Under the pieces are notes generated by a model, which saw only the letters and a program-made list of their open reading frames with translations, did not search any database and was not told the origin of the DNA. The translations under genes were made by a program, and so were the position numbers. DNA of 64,000 bases. It comes from Desmodesmus armatus. Its lineage: Eukaryota; Chlorophyta; Chlorophyceae; Sphaeropleales; Scenedesmaceae. Positions 49,194 through 58,770 of this stretch are shown piece by piece (the stretch's first letter is position 1; every line of letters begins with the position of its first letter). Where the stretch lies: the NCBI GenBank assembly GCA_007449985.2, contig VIIQ02000128.1, positions 62,001 to 126,000 of the forward strand, read 5' to 3'.

Positions 49194-49251
<58 letters not shown>

Positions 49252-52200
49252 TGCTGCTGTGTTACTTGTCAGGTGCCCAGGCCTGCAGGGTGCAGGAGTT
49301 GGACACAGTCCCCAGCAACTTTGCAGCCGTGCCTCAAGGCCAGTCCCAGTCTGCTGCTGTGTTTGACCCTCTGGCCCAAAGCATGGTGCTGCACCCAAAG
49401 AGTGATGGCCCACAGAGGTTGACAGCAAAGTTTCCTGCACAGCTGTACGGACAGTTTGAGGTGTCAGCACGCATATCTGTTCATCCGTTCTCGTATACGT
49501 TCATTGATGTGAGTGGCAGCTGTAAGATTCAAGACAGCAGTTACAGGCAGAGTGATGGCCGCAGTAACAGCAGTACTATCAACCGTGCTGTGACAGCATG
49601 CAGCAGCAGCAGCAGCAGGCGCAGGCGGCAGCCACAGCAACAACTGAGTAGCAGCCACAGCAGCAACAGCAAGGCTTGTTGTGTCATGTGGCTGGGGCCC
49701 TTCACTGCCTCCACAAGTAGTGATGACGGGTCCTGATGATAACGCACCTCTGCCTCGTCCACAACAGTATTGTCACTGTGTCTGTGTGTATGTGCAGATT
49801 CAGGAGGCTGACACCACAGGTGGTCAGGCAAAGGCTCCCAGCACAGAGGACATCACCTGGCAGTTCACCAACACAACAGCCTGGGGCATTGGCAAGAACA
49901 TGCAGATGGGGACCGCCAGCAGGTGCAGTACCTACCAACGCTTAGCTGATGCCTCAGCCTATGAGTGTACCATGTTCAAAAACACAACAGACATATGCTG
50001 TGCATACTGCTTCAGGATGCTTCTGCCTTTGCATGCTGTTTGGCCCTACTTTTGTACCCGGCACTGTCTGTAGAATGCTGCATGAGCATGCCTGCTGCTA
50101 AGAGCTTGACATGCAAGCCATGCTTACACGAGATTTTGTTGACTGCTACGATGTGTGTGTATGTGTGGTATTGTTGCGTGTGCAGGGCTAGGAGTGCTGC
50201 CAGTGCCCTGGAGCATCTGCTGAAGCCTACCCAGTACAAAACCCTGAGCGGTCTCAAGGAGCAGGAGAACTTGGGCAACACATGGTGAGGGCTGTGGAGA
50301 GCCAGTACTGGGCACGTGTCAGCACTCAGACCGTTATGGCGGTTGTAGCGACTGTTATGGCGTTGTGAGTGGGCAGCAGCCTGCTGAGCAACAGCAGCAG
50401 CAGCAGCAGCAGCACCGATAGCAGCAGCAGCATTGCAGCAGGAATGGCGGCGATGGCAAGTAGCTAAGCACACAGCACTGCACGCTGATACATGCAATTC
50501 TGTTCCACCTGTTTGCTGTCATAGGGTGACCTACACCATTGATTGGCAGAGTGACAGAGTGACGTGGGCGATGAATGGTGTGCCGGTGTTTACGCAATGG
50601 AGTGCGGGCAAGGCAAAGCCTACCATGCTACCCCAAAGCCTTGCTGCGGCTGGGGGCAGGGGGAGTCTTTTGAGGTAAGAGAGGCCTTCAGAGTAGGGTT
50701 TACTGCGAGTCATGTAGTACGCCACAAGCCAGTGCAGCAACTGTGAAAATGCTGAACCCTGAACCCTTAAGGTCAGACATACGCAATAATGAGGGGGTTA
50801 GGGGGGTGCAGATTTCTTGCAGCTTCAGCCACTCCATGTCCATAGCACCCCCGCAAAAGGTCCAGAGGTGTCTCTAGCACATCTGTGCGTGGCTGTTAAG
50901 GTCTTGCTTGCTTCCTGTACAAGTTCAGGGCAGGGCAAGACAGATCGATTGCATGGAACATCGGCTTTTGGTCGAAGCCACAACAGCCGCTTTCAAGAAA
51001 CGGAAATCACTTTTATACAAACATAAAAGTACTCCGAAGCGTTTTTGGGTCCTTCCAAGTCGCGTATGAGCAGTGCATTTGAAGATCAGTTTGATCCTTC
51101 CAGCAGTACTGTTGTCATAAGCCAAAGCGTTGACAGTTGGGCAACAGAAAGAGTGTGCACATGTTTTGTCGAGAAAGGTAAAATGCTTCAATTTGAGTCA
51201 AATGCGCGGCCACGCTAGGGGCTGTGCCCTGCCCGACAGCAGCACTTAGGGGCTCTCTTCACCGGCTTGTGGGTGAAAATTGTAAGGAGCGATTGGCCTG
51301 CCATTTTCAGGGTGTCTAGAATCACACATGCTACGGTGGCTGACAAAATTTCTCCAAAATCTGTAAGGCCAATTTTTTTCTATATGCTGACAAAGTTGTA
51401 CCTCGCTCCTTGATGCAGTTTTGAAATGCCTATGTCATATCTCAAAATCCACCTTACAGATTTTGTCAAAAATGCAGGTGTGGGTTCATCACGTGTGATT
51501 TAGGCACCTTGCAAATTTGCAGCCCAATCGCTCCTTACAATTGTCAGATATGCCCATGGGTCACTTTCCTGCAGTGCCACTTTCACAGCCGCGGTTTAGT
51601 AGGCAGCAGTCCCCTAAAACCCATTGTGACATAGGTTTGGGCATGTCATGAACCAAGGTTACCAGGGGTGTAGGCACGTTTGGAAAGGAATGCCTGAGGT
51701 GTGAGAATGCACACCCCCATTTATAGCGTATGTCTGATCTTAACCGTAAACCCTAAACCATAAAGGAGCAACCTTGCCCTGCAGGGTGTCATGTCTACCT
51801 GGAAAAGCCTGCAGAGCTAGAATTGTCACCAACGGCTTGGCATTGCACCCTGCATTGGAGTGCCACTGTTCCTCAGCACAGCCCAAGACATGTGCAAAAC
51901 AGCCAAGTCTGAACCCAGATGTTGGTGGTGCCAACACGCACACTGAATGATTTAGTGCTTCACTCGCTGCTGCCTCCTGCCGCAGTCCTGTACCACAGGG
52001 AACCGGCCAGCAGCAGAAACATCAGCAGCACCGGAAGCAAGCCAAAGCTGCAGCTCAACAGCAAGCCCACCAGCCAGAGCAGCAGCAGCAGCAGCCCTGG
52101 TTTCCTCCTAATAAGCCGGCCCAGTTCAGCTTTGGTGTGAGGTTGAACCATAAGGGCGGCAGTGTTGAGGGCGCACAGCAGCAGCCAGCTATGCAGAGCA

Positions 52201-53180
52201 GCTTCATGGAAGTGCGGCGCATTGTGTGTGACAAGCCCCGGGTCAGGGGAGACAAGGGGCCTGTGGTGCCGACTTGGTTCCTGCTGGGGCAGGGATGGGA
52301 GCTACAGCAACAGCAGCAGTTGCAGAAGCCGCAGGTGCAGAAAGCCAAGCAGCAGCAAAAGCAGGAGCAGCAGAAGAAGCAGCTGGCCAAGGTGCAGGCC
52401 TTTACAGAAAACACACCACCAGCTCATGTCAGGGACGGCACCAGCAGGACCAATAGTGTCAGCAAAACTCATGGCCCCAGCAGCAGTGGTAGTCGCAGCA
52501 GTGGTAGTCGCAGCAGTGGTAGTCGCAGCAGTGGTAGTCGCAGCAGGGGCCCAACTAAGGTGCACCAAGCCCGCAGCAGTCCCTGCCGCAACTGCCAGCC
52601 AGAAATCCAGCAGAACAAAGCCCCTCAGACATATGCCCTTGCGCACCCTGGCCACAGCAGTAGGTCCCACAGGGCCTACAGCAGCCAGCTTAGGCACCAC
52701 GCAGGCTACAGTGCGAGTGCCTGGGAGCATGAGCAACGCCAAACGAAACACAGGAAGGCGCACGAGGAAAAGCACATGCACATTGACAAGGAGGAGGAGG
52801 AAGACTGGTTCTTAGAGATGGAACGGGCTGAAGCTGCAGAAGGCGACGAGCCTGAACCCAATCAAGCTTTACGGTCGGACGCCGCCCATCAAGCAGCAGC
52901 ATCATCAGGATGGGAGAGGGACGATCAGGAAGGAGAGGAAGACGGGTCGCAAGCACGCCATCTCAGCAGGGGCGTTGATCATGATGGGGTTTACGAAGAC
53001 AGTGCTGATGTAGAGCTACAGCAGCGGCTGTCGCAAGCCTACCTGCTATGGCATGACACGGCACCAGCAGCAGGGTACAGGACTGCTGAGCCAGTGCATG
53101 TGTTGCATTTGGAGTTTGACGAGGGCAGTCCTCTGCAGGCAGAGGACGAGCCAGAGTGGCCAGCAGAGATGGATGTTTGA
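48431..53180 (+). CDS. Secreted WSC-domain and GH16-like (concanavalin-A fold) protein with Gln-rich tail
   Basis: Seven exons in phase (48431-48577, 48702-48897, 49273-49508, 49798-49922, 50186-50284, 50525-50674, 51986-53180), about 715 residues. Signal peptide: IKTLVVLLAITLQPVAAQ. A WSC-like domain follows: YLGCFSFS, then VGTCLQDCREKGYSLSIV and FRCWCG, with the Cys spacing of cell-wall sensors and glucan-binding modules. Residues ~115-300 resemble glycoside hydrolase family 16: AVFDPLAQSMVLHPKSDG, LYGQFEVSARISVHPFSY, TFIDIQEADTTGGQ, VTYTIDWQSDRVTWAMNGVP, then after a Gln-rich insert PAQFSFGVRLNHKGGS. Family 16 uses E-x-D-x-(x)-E; here it reads F-I-D-I-Q-E, so the nucleophile Glu appears replaced. 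The last ~300 residues are Gln/Ser/Glu-rich with five SSGSR-type repeats (52480-52548). Cell-wall polysaccharide binding is inferred. Confidence 0.75.
49196..49260 (+). repeat. (CTG)n expansion upstream of an acceptor
   Basis: About 17 uninterrupted CTG/TGC units followed by one TTG and a few more CTG, ending 13 bp before the acceptor of exon 3 of the WSC-GH16 gene. The longest pure trinucleotide run in the window. Confidence 0.95.
51278..51542. mobile_element. 265-bp fold-back (MITE-like) element in the last intron of the WSC-GH16 gene
   Basis: Terminal inverted repeats of 19 bp are perfect: AATTGTAAGGAGCGATTGG at 51278-51296 and its reverse complement at 51524-51542. Complementarity continues inward over most of the length: TAGAATCACACATG faces CACGTGTGATTTAGG, and CCAAAATCTGTAAGG faces CCTTACAGATTTTGTC, with the turn near 51410. 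There is no coding capacity. GC content is much lower than the surrounding gene. No clear target-site duplication was found. It could be a MITE or the source of a long hairpin RNA. Confidence 0.8.
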
Positions 53181-53538
53181 TGGAAAATATTGAAACTGAG
53201 TTGCTGAGGACATTGGATGTATCTTGGTATGTACTTGCAGCTGGTCGAATCTAGCAGTAGCGCGAAGTTCAGCAACCGACCAGCAACATTTTCAGCGTGC
53301 AAAAAAAATGCGCTCACGTTGAGACTCAAGTTTCTGGTTGCACGCATTACACAGCACTCGCGGGGGGGAGTTTCAGTTTCCAATGATGTCGCATGACGTC
53401 GCGACGGTTGCAACCAACTGGCTTGTGCAGGTCATGTGCCCTGGTTCTGCTATTTTTGTTTCTCCCCGCTCGTATCTTTGTCTCCTTCTCTGTCTCCGTC
53501 CCCGTCTCTGGATCACTCACATCTGCATCAACAGCACC
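53181..53538. promoter_or_regulatory. Intergenic region with dehydrin 1 promoter
   Basis: 358 bp between the WSC-GH16 stop and the next ATG. It includes CATGACGTCGCGACG near 53393 with an ACGT core, a motif type common in plant stress promoters, and pyrimidine-rich leader sequence from 53440. The function of the ACGT core here is a guess. Confidence 0.35.
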
Positions 53539-55318
53539 ATGTCTCACAGCAACCAAGGTGAATGCGCACACACCACATACACATACACACATACACCACA
53601 TACACATACACACATACACACCACATACATACACACAATGCGCACACCGCACACCGCACACACTCTTGAGGAGCATGCACAACAACACACACCACAACAA
53701 CAGCAAGCCCAGCAGCCACCAACTGCCTGTAGTTTCCATGCGCATTCTGCTGGCTTGGTAGTGAGGTACTACCTCGCATGTATCATATGATAGTAGTCAC
53801 ACCCTCTTGTTGCTGCGCAGGCGCCCATGCTGATGGCATCAAGTCCCACATCCCGGGTCAGTGCACGTTGCTGCTGTGCATTTGCCGGGACAGTCTCCAA
53901 TGTAGACTTTTGCCTCACCTCTCTGCACGAGCCTTTCATCATCATGATGCTCTCCTGACTCGCCGTGCAGCAGCGGCTTGCAACCAGGCATTGCTTACAC
54001 TGCTGCAAAGCAAAATCTTGCCATGCTTGCCAACTCCCCAACCAGAGGCTGACCGGCAGATGCACTGGCAGCGACAGCAACGCTACAACTTGGGACCACC
54101 CCACCTTCTGCTTGACTCAGCAGCACTATAGTGGCCGTTGCCTCACAGGCAAGCCTTCTCCAAAGATGAGGATGTTGTGTGCTGCTGCTGTCGTCAGGCA
54201 CTGAGGAGCACAGGCTGCGACATGCCGCCCAGGTTGGCGGTGGCAACACCATGATGGGAAATGCACAGCATGTGGCCCCGACAGAAGGTAAGCTGCCTCT
54301 CGGCAGTGTGCAACAAGTCGGCATACATACAATGCACACCAACATATGGGTATGCCCTCCGTCGACGAGCACTGCTTGCTGATTAGTGATGAGCACTGCG
54401 GCAGTGTTGACACTGCCATGGCACGATGTGTGCTGCATTTCTCCTGCAAGCTCTGCACCAATGCATGCCAAATGCACCTACCGGATGTGATCACTCCAGT
54501 GCAATTACAGGTCAGATTCTAGAAGCAGTACACCGCCTCGCTCGAACACACTTGAACGGCCACTTGAAGGTATGCTGCATGATGACACTCTTCTGCCATG
54601 CGCCCAGGAAGTGAGCAGCGCCAGGCTCACAGCGACACCACCTTCGAGCCCCACACCGCACACCTGGGTGGAGCAGACACAGCAGACCGCCTGAAGGCTG
54701 AGGGCTTCATACCGATCTCAGGACTGCAGTCTATCCCAGTGACTGCAGGAGACCTGCCCCACAATGTAGTTGGTGACACTGGCAGCATGGAGCCTGGCGA
54801 AGGCCCTGGCTACAATAGCAAGACTGGGGGCCTGGCCCCTATGGACGCCGGCACCCACCCCCACAACAGCTGGGCAGGCACTAAGGACGTGCACCCAGGG
54901 CGTGATGGCAGCGGAGTGGTGGGGACGGGGGGCGTCAATGATGAGGGGAAGGAGCCGATGGGGCACAAGATCAAGAAGGCGATCCCAGGTCAGCATAGCA
55001 GCTCTGCTAGGACTAAGCAGCTAGTTCAAATGGTGAAGAGTGCCCCCCCCCCTCAGAGCAGCAGCAGCTTTTCTAGCCCCACCAGCCTAGGCTGCTCTCA
55101 GGGATGACTAAGTCACAGTGATGGCTTGGTAATTATGCATCAGCGGTGCTGGGATCGCAGTAAAAGCGCTGCCTTGCTTGGACTCAGGTGAAACCTGTGC
55201 CACTAGTGTTGTTAGTAGAGCCATTTGTCACTTGTCCTGTGCCACTGCTGCTTTGATGTTGCATTGTGTAGGTACCCGTGAGCATGAGGAGAAGAAGGTC
55301 GAGCAGGGCCGGATCTAA
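53539..55318 (+). CDS. Dehydrin-like hydrophilic protein, copy 1
   Basis: Five exons: 53539-53557, 53821-53856, 54198-54287, 54608-54988 and 55272-55318, giving 190 residues. All introns interrupt the same Gly codon position (phase 1), so each internal exon is a removable module. Modules read GAHADGIKSHIPG, then GTEEHRLRHAAQ, then GSEQRQAHSD; exon 4 ends EPMGHKIKKAIPG and the last exon reads TREHEEKKVEQGRI. The repeated (H/K)KI..(I/L)PG segments resemble the lysine-rich K-segment of dehydrins (KIKEKLPG), but the order relative to the EKK is changed. The protein is Gly/His-rich and lacks hydrophobic segments, as in LEA/dehydrin proteins that protect cells during drying or cold. TGTAA motifs at 55442 and 55503 may serve polyadenylation. 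The last intron ends in an unusual but legal TAG. Confidence 0.7.
53571..53662 (+). repeat. (AC/CACATA)n microsatellite in dehydrin 1 intron 1
   Basis: Purine-pyrimidine alternating stretch of CACATACA-type units about 90 bp long, directly after the first donor site. Confidence 0.9.
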
Positions 55319-56015
55319 GGTGGCACGGTTGCATCAGGAGCCTCCTGATTCGGAACAAGTGGTCTCTGCAGCTTTCGAAGCAGCCTCAGGCCGCAATACC
55401 AGCAGGTCATTGGTGTTGGAAGATTTTTGTGGCCTTGAAGTTGTAAACCTGTGTGCTATTATTTATTGGGCAGAAGCGTCAGCCTCATCTGCGGGCGCAG
55501 GTTGTAAAGCATCCTAACAGAATCAAGCAAATCACCCCCAGGCCTGGGTCACACGTTACTGGCAGTTGTATCACTCAAGTTGGTGATACAACTGCCAGAA
55601 GAACCTTCAACGAAACCGACAGTCTGCTTTGTAAGCTGCAAGCAACAGGTAATGCAGGGGCGGAGGAAGATTGCAACCCAAATTTAAAGGTCCAATGTTT
55701 CAAGGATGGCCAGTTCCAAACTTGTTGGCCTTGAATTCCAATATTTTCACGTATCTATCATCATAGTGTGCTTGAAACAGCCTCTTGTGTCAATTGTTCA
55801 GTTGCTCATGACTGCATGTGAGTCACAATTACGATCGGTGCGTCATAACAGTTGCAATCATTCCCCTGTTTAGTAGTGTTCTCGCGCTGCTTTAGTACTG
55901 TTCTCGAGCTGCTTTGATACAACCTTCTACGTCATCGAGCTCCTTGTCATACTCTCCTGCTTCAAAATCCCCTGTACCGCTCTTATCTTCTTCGCGAGGC
56001 CCGTCCGCATCCGAC
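55319..56015. other. Intergenic region between the two dehydrin-like genes
   Basis: Holds the 3' region of copy 1 (TGTAA motifs), a strong 16-bp-stem hairpin at 55559-55598, and the probable promoter of copy 2 from ~55740. Open frames here have no recognisable content. Confidence 0.6.
55559..55598. repeat. Perfect inverted repeat, 16-bp stem with 8-nt loop
   Basis: CTGGCAGTTGTATCAC at 55559-55574 is the exact reverse complement of 55583-55598, with the loop TCAAGTTG. It could form a stable RNA hairpin downstream of dehydrin copy 1. It is too short for a MITE as seen; it may be a terminator-like element, a small-RNA precursor or a transposon footprint. Confidence 0.92.
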
Positions 56016-57543
56016 ATGGCAAACCACGGCACAGGCAAGCCCATGGGCGAGCGCATCATGGAGTCTATCCCTGGCACTGAGCAGCACAGGGCGACCCACG
56101 GCGTTACAGGTACAGCGAGGGAGCGCTATCGAGAGTCCAGTCAGCCTGCCCCCCGAGGAAGCTGCTTGCATGAACTACATCAAGCCGACTGCATATACAG
56201 CGGTGTGTTGAAATGCTGTTGTTGTTTTTTTTTGCTGCAGGTGGCCATGCTGGTGTGACAGACATGAAGTCCCACCTCCCTGGTGGGTGCTGCAACAGCT
56301 GAGCATCACAGGCACCTTGCGCAAGTCCCCTTACTCATCAGCTATGCCAATACTGTGCGCTGTTGGTCCGCAGGCACTGAGGAGCACCGCATGCATGAGG
56401 CTGGCATGATCGATGGCAGCTCTGCCTTGGGGGGGCACCACACCGGCACACACAGTGAGTGGCATGCTGTGCAACCCGGTTTGAAAGTTGATGCGGCTGA
56501 CAGCTGCAGTGCGCTGCTTGTTCAGCACTGCCTGAACTGCCAGTGCTGTTGAACAGCCATCAGGGCTCTCGTCTGCCAGATGGGAGTGCGCAACATGTTT
56601 TGGTAATCTGACTTCCCTGATGATAGTGGATCCGGCACTGGCCCACCCCAATGCCTACTAGAGTCTGACCAGAGTCTCGCCCTTCGTCAGTGATTCAACC
56701 GGCATGGGTGCTTCTTGCAGGCACTGAGGAGCACCACATCCGCACTGGCATGGAGCCCGGCCACAGCATGGGCGGCCACCACGGTGCTGGCATGGGCACC
56801 ATGGGCACCGGAATGGGCCATGACACTGGCATGGGCACTATGGGCACGGGCATGGGTACCGGCATGGGCGGCCACCACGGCGCTGGCATGGGCACCATGG
56901 GCACCGGCATGGGCGCTGGCATGGGCCATGGCACAGGGATGGGTCCCATGGGTGGTGGCACGACTGGCACCGGCATGGGCATGGGCACTGCTGGCCAGCC
57001 TGGCTATGATGAGCATGGCAAGGAGACCATGGGACACAAGATCAAGAAGATGATCCCAGGTGGGTGGGTGGGAAAGCGCATCTATTCCTCTGAGGCTCAG
57101 AGTTCCCACAGAGTTGATGTTGTTCAGAGAGGGCAGCCTGAGGCAGTTGTGCGGCACGCTGTGAGTTGGCAGAAACCTACTATGCCGCACTGATTGTGGC
57201 TATGAGTGCCGGCTGGTAGAAGTGTGTGCTGCTTGCCACTGTGCCACCGCAGTGTCCAGCTGGTGGCTATCATAGTCAGTGACTGATTAGGATTGCACGG
57301 AACTTACTGTCAGGCCCTGACACCGGGTGCCCTGATGGTGTGGCTTGGCATGCAATCTGATTGAACAGGCTGTCCAAAACCAGGATGGGTTGTGTCTGTG
57401 AGCTTTGCTACAAATGTATTTACGGTCATGGCAGTGCCCGCTGATTGTCAACATTGCCTGGCCCACCACCCAATGCCCCTCACCCGCCTGCTGCAGGTAC
57501 CGAGGAGAACAAGGAGAAGAAGCTGGAGCAGGGCCGCATCTGA
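56016..57543 (+). CDS. Dehydrin-like Gly/Met/His-rich protein, copy 2
   Basis: Five exons in phase (56016-56109, 56241-56282, 56374-56454, 56721-57059, 57497-57543), about 200 residues. The protein starts MANHGTGKPMGERIMESIPG with TEQHR next. The second exon ends DMKSHLPG, the third and fourth begin (G/S)TEEHRM or (S)TEEHHI, and exon 4 is dominated by a Gly-Met-Gly-Thr repeat (MGTMGTGMG type) before KETMGHKIKKMIPG. The last exon, TEENKEKKLEQGRI, is nearly identical to that of copy 1. Exon order, phase-1 introns and both ends match the upstream gene, so the two arose by tandem duplication. A role in desiccation or cold tolerance is inferred from the K-segment-like motifs and composition. A TGTAA lies four bases after the stop. 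Confidence 0.72.
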
Positions 57544-58770
57544 ACGGCTGTAAGCCGCAGGCCATCTGAAGGCCGGCAACGGCTTTACTTGCAGGGCCGG
57601 TAAAGCGGCTTTACAAGGAGGGCTGCTGCTGAAGGACTTCACCTGATAACACCGCCAGCGCAGCATGACATGGCTTGTGGTGTTGTGTGGTGATTGAATT
57701 GGCATGCAGTGTTGCCTGCTGCCAGAGTCTGCCAGTGGCTGAAGTTGGTTGGTAGTGCCCTTGGTTGGACCATGGGTCATGCTTTGCTGTCGCTGACAGT
57801 GGTGATCACAATCACACAAGCTTGTACACACTAGCAGTATTTATGGGCAGCACTACAGTCACCACAAGTTGAGCCAGGGTTGTCCCTGTGCGTTCAAGGG
57901 TTGCGCTTGTATTTCATTTGACACTCACGCGACTGGTCGCCGCATGTGGGAAGGTACATTGTGACTTGGTGGGTACGGTCGAGCTACAGGTCTGCTAAGT
58001 ATGCTTGCCTGGTGTGCCCTCGAGCATTGAGCTCAGACTCCATGTGGGTGATTTCATTACGGTTGTCATAATTTGATGCGGTGGTCTGGTTGCGACGGTG
58101 ATATGTGTAATGGTTTAAAATGGCGCAACAATCCGCATGTGCGTGCAGTATCAAGCCATCATGTTGACCTTGCGGTAGTTGTGAAGCACCTGCCTGCTGA
58201 TGCGTAGTCTGGCTTGCTGCCTCGTGTGTGTGAAGGGGGTTGACTTGTGGTGACATTATCGATTGCGATGGCCAGGGTCTGCTGCACTGTAGGGTGATGG
58301 CGAGGGGGGGTCAGCAAGAACGTGTCCCTTCAGGCAAGGCCCTGATGGGTGTGGAATGTGAAGACAGTGTGTGCCTCACGGTGATGTCGTCTTGTGTACC
58401 CCTGTCACAGTGTGTATCTATCTGACCAGGGGTTGATGCAAAGCGATACAAGGCAATGAGTAAAGAGTTGGCACCTTGAGAGTGATTGGTGTATGTAACA
58501 TGATTTTGTTGCATATGCTTGCCAAACGATGGGTGTCATATGCAGCAGTCTGAAGGTAGCCTGTTGTTGCAAATGACAGGTTACCTGTTCAGCAGTCAAC
58601 TTCGTCATCCTGTCAGCACTCACCCCAGTCTACTCTGGCAAAGGCGACCAGGTTGAGTTGCTTTCCTACCTCTGCACTCATCAGCGCGTTCACTACTCCC
58701 AACTTCGACGTGTTCTACTGCCAGATCGCAAACAAACAGGTCGAAGCAACAACAAAAGCAATCGCATAAT
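57544..58770. other. Intergenic region upstream of SCO1
   Basis: 1.2 kb without a recognised gene. It includes the 3' end of dehydrin copy 2 with TGTAAG at ~57550. 58570-58770 is a CT- and CAA-rich, lower-GC stretch without ATG immediately before the SCO1 start, typical of a leader. Nothing else was seen. Confidence 0.55.

Noticed and set aside
49126..49470. Poly-Ala minus-strand frame over the CTG run
   Set aside because: It is a reading of the trinucleotide repeat, with no family motifs, and overlaps a well-supported exon.
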